Part shown: positions 1 through 8,602 of the stretch, piece by piece
How the letters are laid out: every line of letters starts with the position of its first letter
Numbering within the stretch: position 1 is the first letter of the stretch
Source: Algicola sp.
GTDB taxonomy: Bacteria; Bacteroidota; Bacteroidia; Flavobacteriales; Flavobacteriaceae
Length of the DNA: 39,883 nucleotides
Assembly: GCA_018222835.1 (NCBI GenBank)
Contig: JAAEZN010000024.1
Coordinates: 1 to 39,883, forward strand
Direction of reading: 5' to 3'
Position numbers and translations under genes: made by a program
The notes under the pieces: model-generated
The model's database searches: none
What the model was told of the DNA's origin: nothing
The model's input: the letters and a program-made list of their open reading frames with translations, nothing else

Positions 1-410
1 CCGATAAACGGTTTAACCAAAAAATTACTGGGCGGTATGTACACTTCACTAAGTTCTTTGACCACTTCTACCTCATCAGGGTGCACACCGACCTCCTCAT
101 GTGTTTCCCTTAAAGCGGTATCCATTAAATCTTTGTCGATATGTTCGACCTTTCCGCCAGGGAATCCGATCTGGTTGGAATGAACTCCTTTATATACTTT
201 CCTAAGAATTAAAAGAAGCCTGGTCTCTTGCTCAATGTCTGGATAAAATAATGCCATAACCCCTGCTCGTTTGGGGTTTGCATCTTCCACTCTATTATTT
301 TTTAGCCACTGCACCCGAAGTTCCGGAGACATTTTATTGTGTGAATCTTCTCCTGGAAGTGGGAGATTTTTTAATTTTAGAGCAAGTTGATAAAATTCAT
401 TAAAATCCAT
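1..410 (-). CDS. Nudix hydrolase, CoA pyrophosphatase-like (C-terminus outside window)
   Basis: This is the first 136 codons of a minus-strand gene that runs off the left edge. The translation begins MDFNEFYQLALKLKN. It contains a Nudix core with FPGGK followed by a helix carrying TALRETHEEVGV, which supplies the REXXEEXG metal-binding motif. Just before it lies LLLILRKVYKGVHSNQIGFPGG, close to the H-x2-GQ-x4-FPGG signature of the CoA diphosphatase subgroup. Family knowledge suggests hydrolysis of CoA or a related nucleoside diphosphate derivative in the cytoplasm; the substrate is inferred. The start at 410 overlaps by two bases the start codon of the divergent cyclophilin gene. Confidence 0.88.
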   Translation of the reverse strand, partial: MDFNEFYQLALKLKNLPLPGEDSHNKMSPELRVQWLKNNRVEDANPKRAGVMALFYPDIEQETRLLLILRKVYKGVHSNQIGFPGGKVEHIDKDLMDTALRETHEEVGVHPDEVEVVKELSEVYIPPSNFLVKPFI

Positions 411-1125
411 GCTGTTGAGACAATCGGCTTTAACTACAAGTTTATTATTTCTTTTGTTCGTTTCCTGCGGAGAATCACCAAAAAAAGAAAACAACAAAGT
501 TCAGGAAAATATTGCAAATACGGACACCGTCCCACAAAACCAAGTGGACTCCCCGAAAGTTGAAGAAGAAGAGCCGTTTAAGTTAACAGAGGAAAATGCC
601 ATCGATTTCTTTTTTGATTACGCCAAAACCATAAAAAAAGACAAGGTAAAGATTACTACTACCATGGGAAGCTTTACCGTAGAACTATATGACAACGTCC
701 CCTACCACAAGGCAAATTTTATTTATCTGGCAAGACAACATTATTTCGATAGCACACAGTTCCACAGAGTGGTCAAAGATTTTATAATCCAAGGTGGCAA
801 TTCGGACGACAAACGAACCGCTGGTAAACGAGGCAAGATTGGACGATACTTGCTTCCACCAGATACCAAAAAGGGACACAAGCACCATAGGGGAACCATT
901 TCCATGCCAAGCAGCGAAAGGGACAATCCGCACAAACTGGCCTCGCCCTATGAATTTTTCATTGTTGTAACGAATCCTGGATCTTACCACCTCGATGGAT
1001 CCTATACTCCATTTGGCAGAGTTGTAGAAGGAATGGACGTTGTGGACGCCATTAACAATGTACCTGTTGGCGATGGCGATTGGCCATGGCAAAATATTTA
1101 CATCCTCAAAGCTGAAGTGCTATAG
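409..1125 (+). CDS. Cyclophilin-type peptidyl-prolyl cis-trans isomerase, lipoprotein
   Basis: A 238-residue protein. Residues 1-20 form a short signal peptide ending in the lipobox LFVSC, so it should be cleaved by signal peptidase II and lipid-anchored. An acidic and Gln/Asn-rich linker follows to about residue 60. From about residue 80 to the end there is a cyclophilin domain: GSFTVELYDNVPYHKANF, then FHRVVKDFIIQGG (the catalytic Arg region), EFFIVV in place of the usual QFFI, and FGRVVEGMDVVDAI. It probably assists folding of periplasmic or outer-membrane proteins. The ATG at 409 is kept because the signal peptide needs it, although it overlaps the divergent Nudix start. Confidence 0.9.
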   Translation: MLLRQSALTTSLLFLLFVSCGESPKKENNKVQENIANTDTVPQNQVDSPKVEEEEPFKLTEENAIDFFFDYAKTIKKDKVKITTTMGSFTVELYDNVPYHKANFIYLARQHYFDSTQFHRVVKDFIIQGGNSDDKRTAGKRGKIGRYLLPPDTKKGHKHHRGTISMPSSERDNPHKLASPYEFFIVVTNPGSYHLDGSYTPFGRVVEGMDVVDAINNVPVGDGDWPWQNIYILKAEVL

Positions 1126-1165
1126 CTCCCCTAGATTTTCTTTAACCCATGTCTTAACTATGGAG

Positions 1166-2311
1166 TTATTTGTTAAACCCATTCATTAGCTCCGGGTTTA
1201 CCTTAACCTTACTTTTGGCAAATCTGTACGATATGCCCACATTGATCAAATAATCGGCAAAGGCCGCATCTCCCGCCCTAGGTTCTCCTGTTATTTCTTG
1301 GGTTTCAAGATCCGTTACACTTTGGGGTCGCTCTCTTCTGACTGCGAAAGGGACATTAAGATTAAGTGAAAAATTGTCTTTAATAAATGCTATACCAGGA
1401 TCAATAGAGAGCACATTTCCCGGTCTTCTAAAACCTTCGTTGCCCCCGATAAGGTCTTTCACAGGAACGCCCTCATAACGTGCCCCCAGCGAAACAGAGA
1501 TTGTATTGTTTAGGCTATGGCTGACCCCGGCACGAGCAGAGAATTGGTCCGGAACCGCCATAATAGCCTCATTCTGTAAGATAGGGCTCAATGTTTCCCG
1601 AAAGGTTCTAGTTCCGTTGGTCTCTCTTGGATTGATGAGATAAAAACCGCCGCCGTAGGCAAAAAAGCCTTCTCCTATCTTTCGATAAAACTGAAAATCC
1701 AAGGTTATCCCAAAACCGCCATCTCCCGGCTGAATGCTCTGATCAACAGGTCTAACTTGTGGACCACCTTCGGGTCCAACATTATAAAAAATATCAGAGG
1801 CATTGTAGTTTCCTGTTGGCAATTTCAGGCCCAAACCCAATGCCAGGTTCCCATTTTGATTTTTCTCTAAATCAAACAACCAATATCCTACCCCCACACG
1901 AATATCCGCTAGCCCTCTAGAAAATGTAGTATTTCGCTCATTTCGTCCATGTTCGTACAAAGAAGAGCGTGTGTTGATCACAGTTGGAATGGTTACACTG
2001 GCATACAATCTATTCGATATGCCGTAAGTGAGGAAAAAATCCCAGGAGTGTGAATGATTGATGACCTCCGTATCATTGGAAACCCTGTCCGGCTCTTCCT
2101 CGGTACCCCTAAAGTGTCGAAACGATTTAAAATACCTATAGTTGCTTCCGATTTGAATATCGCCCGGGCCTAACAAATTGTTTTCCAAAGTGTTTCCAAC
2201 ACAAGAAGAAAAATGCCTAATGGCAACGCATCCCTGCGCTGTTATTTGATGGAACCCCATAAAGGAAAGCATAATAAAAAAATAAAATCTTAGTGATTGT
2301 GATGTCCTCAT
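1166..2311 (-). CDS. Outer-membrane beta-barrel protein, transporter-like
   Basis: A 381-residue protein with an N-terminal signal peptide (hydrophobic FYFFIMLSFMGF, cleavage likely after ITAQG near residue 26). The rest is rich in alternating aromatic and polar residues in short amphipathic strands, such as WDFFLTYGISNRLYASVTIP and LINVGISYRF near the C-terminus, typical of beta-barrels related to the phenol-degradation MetA-like or generic transporter family seen in Bacteroidota. Substrate is unknown. The gene converges with the cyclophilin gene across a 40-base gap in which I see no clear terminator. No gene lies in the 153 bases upstream. Confidence 0.7.
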   Translation of the reverse strand: MRTSQSLRFYFFIMLSFMGFHQITAQGCVAIRHFSSCVGNTLENNLLGPGDIQIGSNYRYFKSFRHFRGTEEEPDRVSNDTEVINHSHSWDFFLTYGISNRLYASVTIPTVINTRSSLYEHGRNERNTTFSRGLADIRVGVGYWLFDLEKNQNGNLALGLGLKLPTGNYNASDIFYNVGPEGGPQVRPVDQSIQPGDGGFGITLDFQFYRKIGEGFFAYGGGFYLINPRETNGTRTFRETLSPILQNEAIMAVPDQFSARAGVSHSLNNTISVSLGARYEGVPVKDLIGGNEGFRRPGNVLSIDPGIAFIKDNFSLNLNVPFAVRRERPQSVTDLETQEITGEPRAGDAAFADYLINVGISYRFAKSKVKVNPELMNGFNK

Positions 2312-2464
2312 ACCTGAATAATTGGTTATTAATTTTGCTCGATAACCAATGTAGAGCTATACGCCACGGCAATAGACTAACAAAAATGTAAAAAAGATTA
2401 AGGAGCAGTTAATCCCACTAACAAACAATTAATACAAACTCTTAAAAAGTTAGGGGCATAAGTT

Positions 2465-3076
2465 TTAAGCCTCTTTCTTGTAGATGCTCGGTAAGCTGAC
2501 CCCAAAAATCACTGCGATCAAACGGATAATGATAACTACTAAAATCGCAGCAATGTATGCGTAGCTGTCCTTTATTGGGAACTGGGCAAAAAGAAAATAG
2601 CTAGCACCACCCAGAATACAGGCTGTGGCATAAATTTCCTTTCTAAAAATAACGGGGATTTCATTGCAAAGGATGTCGCGCGTTACTCCTCCAAAACAAG
2701 CAGTCATAGTTCCCAGAAAAACACACATAATGGGCAATAGCTCGGCCTCCAAGCCTTTTTCAACACCCACCATGGTATAAAGCCCTATTCCTATGGTATC
2801 GAACAAGAACAACGACCGTCTTAAATACTTGAGCTTGTTCACAAAAATAATGGCAAACACTACCGAAATAAAAATAGTGATAACATAAGTAAGGTCTTGC
2901 ATCCAACCTACCGGTGTGTTGCCAATTAGCAAATCCCGAAGGGTTCCTCCACCAATGGCCGTAACAAATGCAATGATCAAGACCCCGAACAAGTCCAATC
3001 GTTTCTCCATGGCGACCAAAACCCCGGAAATAGCAAAGGCTATGGTTCCTAAAATATCAATGGTTTGATATAACAT
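2465..3076 (-). CDS. TRIC (trimeric intracellular cation channel) family protein, formerly UPF0126
   Basis: A 203-residue integral membrane protein with about seven hydrophobic segments and the internal duplication of the family. Each half carries the glycine signature: IGGGTLRDLL at residues 41-50 and FGGVTRDIL near 128-136. Prokaryotic TRIC homologues form potassium-permeable trimeric channels in the inner membrane; that role is family knowledge. The start lies 2 bases after the stop of the RDD gene, so the two are almost certainly one transcript. The protein ends with a short basic tail (SIYKKEA). Confidence 0.93.
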   Translation of the reverse strand: MLYQTIDILGTIAFAISGVLVAMEKRLDLFGVLIIAFVTAIGGGTLRDLLIGNTPVGWMQDLTYVITIFISVVFAIIFVNKLKYLRRSLFLFDTIGIGLYTMVGVEKGLEAELLPIMCVFLGTMTACFGGVTRDILCNEIPVIFRKEIYATACILGGASYFLFAQFPIKDSYAYIAAILVVIIIRLIAVIFGVSLPSIYKKEA

Positions 3077-3078
3077 CC

Positions 3079-3795
3079 TTACATTTTTTGAGTGTAGTAA
3101 TTGTAATCTCTAATGACTACATCCACAAAATCAATAGGTTGCAATGAAGTCTGCACATCCATCACCTCCTTTATTCGCTTATCCAAAGAAACAATAATAT
3201 TATGGTTTCCGTTCAACTTGGCCTTATCGTACAACTCTTTGATGGTCTGCATTTCCTGATCTTTAAAAACCGTTACTTGTGGAAATGTTGGCTTGTAATC
3301 TTCGGGCAATTCACGTAATAGGGTATCCTTTAGGGATATGCGCTTTTTTTCACTGATCACTGTAGTTCCCGCAGCAATATCCCCGATACGCTGACCTTTG
3401 CCGCGAATTAAAATGGTGAGAACAGCTGCTCCGCCAGAAGTAAGGCTTACATCGATAATACGTAGGGCCCAACGCACAAAATAATTTCCAAAGTTAGGTT
3501 TGGAGCCATCCAACTTGACCACTCTTAGATTCATGGCACTCTTCCCAATGGTCTTGCCATCCATTAAAGTCTCAAAAAGCAAATAGTAAAAAAAGGCGGG
3601 TAAACTGAGTATTAAATAGAACGCCCATTGATCCTCGATTTCTATATCCAACGAAATCAAAAAAACAATCATCAAAATAAAATACACCGTAATAATAAAA
3701 CTATCTATGATGTAGGCCAACATACGCGCCCCTAAGTGGGATGTGTTTTGGTTGATGGTTATATTTTGGGCCGTTTCTATTTGAAATTGTTCCAT
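3079..3795 (-). CDS. RDD family membrane protein
   Basis: A 238-residue protein. An RDD domain spans about residues 15-150: GARMLAYIIDSFII holds the first Arg and Asp, LMDGKTIGKSAMNLRVV is the central motif, and RWALRIIDVSL with GQRIGDIAAGTTVI closes the domain. Three or four membrane segments are visible. A soluble C-terminal tail of about 85 residues follows, with no motif I recognise. RDD proteins are poorly characterised; some affect ion transport or osmotolerance. Here it is transcribed divergently, with a 35-base gap, from the MoxR operon and is followed by a TRIC channel. RDD genes commonly accompany SpoIIM and MoxR/DUF58 clusters in Bacteroidota. Confidence 0.92.
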   Translation of the reverse strand: MEQFQIETAQNITINQNTSHLGARMLAYIIDSFIITVYFILMIVFLISLDIEIEDQWAFYLILSLPAFFYYLLFETLMDGKTIGKSAMNLRVVKLDGSKPNFGNYFVRWALRIIDVSLTSGGAAVLTILIRGKGQRIGDIAAGTTVISEKKRISLKDTLLRELPEDYKPTFPQVTVFKDQEMQTIKELYDKAKLNGNHNIIVSLDKRIKEVMDVQTSLQPIDFVDVVIRDYNYYTQKM

Positions 3796-3830
3796 ATTTT
3801 AGTTTCTTTACTTCTAAACCAAAAGATTTA

Positions 3831-4802
3831 ATGCGCGAGGCCGCTTTTGTAAGGCAAAATAAGGATAAATGGGCCGCTTTTGAAAATGCTCTGCTCCACA
3901 AAGGACAACTTCACCCCGACGAGCTATCGGATCTTTATATTGAGATTACCGATCATCTAAGCTACGCAAAAACGTTTTACCCGGGCAGTAACACCCAAAT
4001 TTATCTGAACACCCTCGCCTCCCAAGCGCATCAGAAAATTTACAAGACCAAACGGGAATCAAGAAACCGTATTGTACATTTTTGGAAAACCGAGTTCCCT
4101 GCCATGTTTAAAAACCATCATAGGGAGTTATTGATCTCATTCTTGGTATTTTCCTTTTTTGTGGTGGTGGGTGCTTTTTCCTCTGCAAACGAAGGCGACT
4201 TTGTCCGCTCTATTTTGGGAAACGGCTACGTGAACATGACCTTAGAAAATATTGAAAAAGGTGATCCGATGGCAGTTTACAAGGAACAGGGAGCTTTTAA
4301 TATGTTTTTAGGGATTACCATAAACAATATTAAAGTGGCCATTTATGCATTTGCATTTGGCATTTTTTTGGGTGTGGGCACACTTTATATTATGATGCAG
4401 AATGGTATTATGCTGGGAAGTTTTCAATACTTTTTCTACGAAAAAGAATTGTTGTGGGAATCCGCAAGAACTATTTGGATCCACGGTACCATAGAAATTT
4501 CCGTGATCATTATTGCAGGCTGTGCCGGATTGGTCCTAGCGAATGGAATTCTATTCCCCGGTACCTATACCCGATTGGAATCCTTTAAAAGAGGGGTTAA
4601 AAATGGACTTAAAATAATGGTGAGCACCGTACCATTTTTTATTGTTGCCGGCTTTTTGGAAGGGTTTGTCACCAGACATACCGAAATGCCGGATTGGTTG
4701 GCAATTTTAATTATACTGTCTTCGTTGACACTGATTATATTCTATTACATAATTTATCCAAATCAAATCCATAGAAAAGTAAAAAATGCAGACAACCAAT
4801 AA
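3831..4802 (+). CDS. Stage II sporulation protein M (SpoIIM)-like membrane protein
   Basis: A 323-residue protein. The first 90 residues are soluble and begin with MREAAFVRQNKDKWAAFE, characteristic of the Bacteroidota branch of this family. Membrane segments follow from about residue 100, with the family landmarks FNMFLGITINNIKVAIYAFAFGIFLG, GIMLGSFQYFFY and IWIHGTIEISVIIIAGCAGL, the last being a polar HGxxE within the membrane. The family is named for a Bacillus sporulation protein but occurs widely in non-sporulating bacteria. It is the first gene of the MoxR operon and overlaps the next gene by 17 bases, so translation is probably coupled. Confidence 0.92.
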   Translation: MREAAFVRQNKDKWAAFENALLHKGQLHPDELSDLYIEITDHLSYAKTFYPGSNTQIYLNTLASQAHQKIYKTKRESRNRIVHFWKTEFPAMFKNHHRELLISFLVFSFFVVVGAFSSANEGDFVRSILGNGYVNMTLENIEKGDPMAVYKEQGAFNMFLGITINNIKVAIYAFAFGIFLGVGTLYIMMQNGIMLGSFQYFFYEKELLWESARTIWIHGTIEISVIIIAGCAGLVLANGILFPGTYTRLESFKRGVKNGLKIMVSTVPFFIVAGFLEGFVTRHTEMPDWLAILIILSSLTLIIFYYIIYPNQIHRKVKNADNQ

Positions 4803-5676
4803 ATACATCGAATTTAAAAAGCAACGGGAACTAGGTGAGATTCTTTCCGATTCCTTCGGTTTTATTAGAAACGAGTTTAAAACTTTTTTTAGGACCATCT
4901 TAAAAATTGTGGGACCCTATATTTTGGCCATGTTGATTTCCATGGGGTTTTACATGTACACTATTGGCGATATTTTTAGTTTAAGCACCTTTGGGAGCAC
5001 CCCGAGCTCCGCATACTCTCCAATAATAATGGTCTTGGCTGTCGCAGCTTTGATGTTCAGTTCCATTGCAGCCTATGTATTGGCCCAAGGCACTGTGCTA
5101 CATTACATAAAATCGTACATCAACAACAAGGGCATTACAAACTACGATGAAATCCATAAAGGGGTGTACGGCTCCTTTTGGTCACTTATCGGGTTGGGTT
5201 TTTTAGTAGGCCTGTCCGTAATGATCGGCATTTTCCTTTGCGTGATACCCGGTATTTATTTAGCGGTCCCCCTTTCCATATCTTTTGCCATTCTGGTATT
5301 TCTTAAAAAGGATGCTATGGAATCCTATCAATATAGTTTTACCCTGATCAAGGAAAACTGGTGGATCACATTTGCGACCCTTTTTGTAATCTATATTATC
5401 GTGGCGATTGCCTCCTATGCTTTTAGTTTGCCCAGTGTAATCTATGTGTGGATAAAAATGGGCGTGTTTTCCGGAGAGATGGATGCTGAAAGCATGAACG
5501 TTTTTAACGACCCTGTATATCTTATTTTAAATATCATGAGTACTTTGGTCCAATTCTTAATGAACATCATTTTTTTGGTGGCCACTTCCTTGATATTTTT
5601 CAACCTTAACGAAAAGAAAAATTTTACCGGTACTTTTGAGCGTATCGAAAACCTTGGGAAATCTTCAGAGGAATAG
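4786..5676 (+). CDS. Polytopic membrane protein of unknown function, MoxR operon
   Basis: A 296-residue protein. Residues 1-35 are polar and carry ELGEILSDSFGFIRNEFKTFF, an amphipathic entry segment also seen in DUF975 and GPDPase_memb type membrane proteins. About six transmembrane helices follow, including a long LIGLGFLVGLSVMIGIFLCVIPGIYLAVPLSISFAILVF stretch split by Pro-Gly. The central CVIPGIYLAVPLSI followed by a KENWW segment resembles those families, but similarity is too weak to name one. It overlaps the SpoIIM-like gene upstream, and the next ATG follows its TAG immediately, so it is a core operon member. I do not assign a function. Confidence 0.75.
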   Translation: MQTTNKYIEFKKQRELGEILSDSFGFIRNEFKTFFRTILKIVGPYILAMLISMGFYMYTIGDIFSLSTFGSTPSSAYSPIIMVLAVAALMFSSIAAYVLAQGTVLHYIKSYINNKGITNYDEIHKGVYGSFWSLIGLGFLVGLSVMIGIFLCVIPGIYLAVPLSISFAILVFLKKDAMESYQYSFTLIKENWWITFATLFVIYIIVAIASYAFSLPSVIYVWIKMGVFSGEMDAESMNVFNDPVYLILNIMSTLVQFLMNIIFLVATSLIFFNLNEKKNFTGTFERIENLGKSSEE

Positions 5677-6408
5677 ATGCAAAAATCACTGATCTTATCA
5701 TACTTGCTTTTTTCTTGGACAATTATTTTTGCCCAGAACGATACCATCGTAAAGTATGATGAATCGGATATTGCCCCTGTCCAGTTTCAACAAAGAGATC
5801 TGGACACCTATAAAGACGACCCCAAGTTCGATTACGAAGAGGTAAAAACAGAAAGCACATGGTTCACAGATGTGATCAACTGGTTTTACAATCTGTTACG
5901 TCGTTTTTTTGAGTGGATCTTTGGCGTAGGCAATGCCGAAGGTTATTTAGCCGTCTTTTTAGAAGTTCTCCCCTATTTGCTCCTTGCCCTTTTCTTGTAT
6001 TTGGTAATTCGCTTTTTTATAAAGTCCAACATACATGGCATAGGTAAAAATAAAAAGAACCCGAACATTGTCTCATTGTCGGAAGATGAACACATTATTA
6101 AAAATGAAGATATTGAGCAATTGATAAAAAGTGCCCTGAACGATAAAAATTACCGCCTTGCCATTCGATATTATTACCTGTTTATCCTACAACTATTATC
6201 GGAACGCGAATTGATAGACTGGCAACAACAAAAAACCAACGACGATTATTTGGCAGAACTTTCAACAAGTACGTTGTTAAATGCCTTTGCCAAGGCTACC
6301 GTACTTTATGATTATGTATGGTACGGCGAATTTGAATTAGATCAGGAACGCTACAGCAAAGCTGAGGTTACTTTTTCTTCCTTAAAAAATGCATTGAACA
6401 ATGTCTAA
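5677..6408 (+). CDS. DUF4129 domain-containing membrane protein
   Basis: A 243-residue protein with a signal peptide ending FAQ at about residue 20, an extracytoplasmic segment of about 60 residues with an aromatic stretch (TDVINWFYNLLRRFFEWIFG), one strong transmembrane helix around residues 93-112, and a cytoplasmic C-terminal DUF4129 domain. The domain shows the pattern NYRLAIRYYYLFILQLLSERELIDW and a final VWYGEFELDQERY. DUF4129 is often found at the C-terminus of membrane transglutaminases next to MoxR and DUF58 genes; here it stands alone. It overlaps the DUF4350 gene by 8 bases. Confidence 0.88.
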   Translation: MQKSLILSYLLFSWTIIFAQNDTIVKYDESDIAPVQFQQRDLDTYKDDPKFDYEEVKTESTWFTDVINWFYNLLRRFFEWIFGVGNAEGYLAVFLEVLPYLLLALFLYLVIRFFIKSNIHGIGKNKKNPNIVSLSEDEHIIKNEDIEQLIKSALNDKNYRLAIRYYYLFILQLLSERELIDWQQQKTNDDYLAELSTSTLLNAFAKATVLYDYVWYGEFELDQERYSKAEVTFSSLKNALNNV

Positions 6409-7618
6409 AAAAGGGCGGATCTATATAATAATCGGTGTTCTTACCCTTGGGGCCTTATTTGTAATGGAATACAATAAACCCAAAAAAGTAAATTGGTTTC
6501 CATCGTTCGTGTCCCACCATAAAATTCCATATGGCACCTATGTGCTGAACGATTTAATGGAAAAATACTTTCCGGATAGGATTCAACAGGCACAAAAACC
6601 GCCTTTTGAATTATTGTCCCGTACCGATTCCATACAAGGCACCTACTTTTTTGTGAATGAATCTGTTTCTTTTGAAGAAGCAGAGCTCAATGCCTTATTG
6701 GAATGGGTAGAGCAAGGCAACAACTTATTTGTAGCGTCGAACTCTTTTGAAAGAAAATTGTTGGACACTCTGAATCTTGACATTCAAAATGTATATAACA
6801 GCGGACAATTGGAACCCGTTTTTCATTATCAGTTGGTCAACCCAAAGTTGCAAAGCCCAAAAGTCAAATTCACCAAAGATTATTACACCACCAGTTTTGA
6901 CCAAATAGATACCTTGCAAACCACTATTTTGGGCGAAGTGCACGTTAAAGGCGATAGCACGGAAACCATCAAAAAATATGCAAATACCATAAAACAATCA
7001 TTTGGTAACGGAGAGATTGTTTTGAGTGCTTTTCCCAAAGCATTTACCAACTACTTTATCCTAAAGGACAATAATTTGGAATATACTGCCGGGCTATTGG
7101 CCTATCTCCCCAAGAATGGGCCGATATTTATGGACAACTTCCACAAATCCGGTAAATCCTTTTACACCTCTCCGATGTATCTTTTTTTGAACACCAAAGA
7201 ATTTAAATGGGCCTACTATCTGGCTCTTATTGGTGCATTGGTTTATATCGTTTTTGAAGGGAAACGAAAACAACGCGCCATTCCCGTGGTAACCCCTTTA
7301 AAGAATCAGACTTTGGCCTTTACGCGGACCATTGCGGATATGTATTTAGAAAAAGGAGAGTTACAATTAATGACCAAACATAAAATTGAGTACTTTTTGG
7401 AATACTTGCGCACCAAACTGCATGTTTCTACCCAAAATTTGAAAGATCAAACATTTTTGAAGAATCTGGCCATGCGCAGCAATTCCAATGAAGAAGAAGT
7501 TAAATCCTTAGTGGATTTGATAAGGAATTTGAGAACCAAAGACCGTGTTACCGAAACAGAATTGAAGAATCTGAACAATAAAATACAAGCATTTAAAGCA
7601 AACGTTGATGGAAAATAA
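6401..7618 (+). CDS. DUF4350 domain-containing membrane protein
   Basis: A 405-residue protein. A transmembrane helix lies at residues 5-21. The DUF4350 region follows, with KIPYGTYVLNDLMEKYFP and the conserved EEAELNALLEWVEQGNNLFVAS, which resembles the GATase-like fold of GldG-type proteins. A second helix (AYYLALIGALVYIVF) sits near residue 275. The C-terminal 125 residues are soluble and helical. The topology suggests an extracytoplasmic domain between the helices and a cytoplasmic tail. It overlaps the MoxR gene by 11 bases. Function is unassigned. Confidence 0.87.
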   Translation: MSKKGRIYIIIGVLTLGALFVMEYNKPKKVNWFPSFVSHHKIPYGTYVLNDLMEKYFPDRIQQAQKPPFELLSRTDSIQGTYFFVNESVSFEEAELNALLEWVEQGNNLFVASNSFERKLLDTLNLDIQNVYNSGQLEPVFHYQLVNPKLQSPKVKFTKDYYTTSFDQIDTLQTTILGEVHVKGDSTETIKKYANTIKQSFGNGEIVLSAFPKAFTNYFILKDNNLEYTAGLLAYLPKNGPIFMDNFHKSGKSFYTSPMYLFLNTKEFKWAYYLALIGALVYIVFEGKRKQRAIPVVTPLKNQTLAFTRTIADMYLEKGELQLMTKHKIEYFLEYLRTKLHVSTQNLKDQTFLKNLAMRSNSNEEEVKSLVDLIRNLRTKDRVTETELKNLNNKIQAFKANVDGK

Positions 7619-8600
7619 CGAAACAAACGACTTGGACTTTAACAGCAGGGTACCCTTGGAGGAGCTTAGGAATACCGTAGAGCAGATAAAAAAAGAATTA
7701 TCCACCATAATTGTTGGACAAAAGGATTTTATTGAGCTCTTGATCATTTCCATTTTAGCAGATGGGCACGCTTTGATCGAAGGTGTTCCGGGCATTGCAA
7801 AAACGGTTACCGCCAAGCTTTTTGCCAAAACCCTTAAAACAGAGTTTAGCCGGATTCAGTTTACACCCGATCTAATGCCCAGCGATATTCTGGGAACTTC
7901 TGTCTTTAATGCTAAGACCACAGAGTTTGAGTTTAAAAAAGGACCTATTTTTTCGAATATTATTTTGATCGATGAGATAAACCGCGCCCCGGCAAAAACC
8001 CAAGCCGCCCTTTTTGAGACCATGGAGGAAAGACAGGCCACGGTAGACGGCACCACTTATAAATTGAGTGAACCTTTTATGGTTTTGGCCACTCAGAACC
8101 CTATTGAGCAAGAAGGCACCTATGCGCTTCCCGAAGCACAACTGGATCGTTTTCTCTTCAAGATAAAAGTGGACTACCCTTCGGTTGAGGAAGAAATTGT
8201 AATACTTCAGAACCATCACGAACGCAAAGGGGAAAAACCACAAGATCAAATAAAAGCGGTTCTATCGCCCGAAAAGTTGTCGGAGTTTAAAAAGAACATC
8301 CACGAGGTGGTCGTAGAACAAAAAATACTGGATTATATCGCCAACATCATCAACCGGACAAGGAACCATCCACATTTATATTTGGGCGCTTCCCCTCGGG
8401 CTTCCATTGCCACTTTAACGGCCGCAAAGGCCTTTGCAGCTATTTCCGGACGGGATTTTGTAATTCCCGAAGATGTAAAAAAAGCATTATTGCCCGTACT
8501 AAACCATAGGGTAATTTTAACCCCTGAAAGGGAAATGGAGGGAATGACCACTGAAAATGTGGTTACCATGATTATGGAATCCGTTGAAATTCCAAGATAA
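7608..8600 (+). CDS. MoxR family AAA+ ATPase
   Basis: A 330-residue AAA+ ATPase of the MoxR branch. Walker A is GVPGIAKT (about residues 59-66), where Ala replaces the usual Gly/Ser before Lys, as is common in MoxR proteins. Walker B is IILIDEINRAP (about 118-128), sensor 1 is ATQNPIEQEGTY (about 161-172), and the LDRF and GASPRAS motifs follow. MoxR ATPases act as chaperones in maturation of partner complexes, often with von Willebrand A-like DUF58 proteins. I chose the ATG at 7608; a TTG one codon upstream is also possible. Its start lies within the end of the DUF4350 gene and the DUF58 gene follows by two bases. Confidence 0.95.
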   Translation: MENNETNDLDFNSRVPLEELRNTVEQIKKELSTIIVGQKDFIELLIISILADGHALIEGVPGIAKTVTAKLFAKTLKTEFSRIQFTPDLMPSDILGTSVFNAKTTEFEFKKGPIFSNIILIDEINRAPAKTQAALFETMEERQATVDGTTYKLSEPFMVLATQNPIEQEGTYALPEAQLDRFLFKIKVDYPSVEEEIVILQNHHERKGEKPQDQIKAVLSPEKLSEFKKNIHEVVVEQKILDYIANIINRTRNHPHLYLGASPRASIATLTAAKAFAAISGRDFVIPEDVKKALLPVLNHRVILTPEREMEGMTTENVVTMIMESVEIPR

Positions 8601-8602
8601 GC

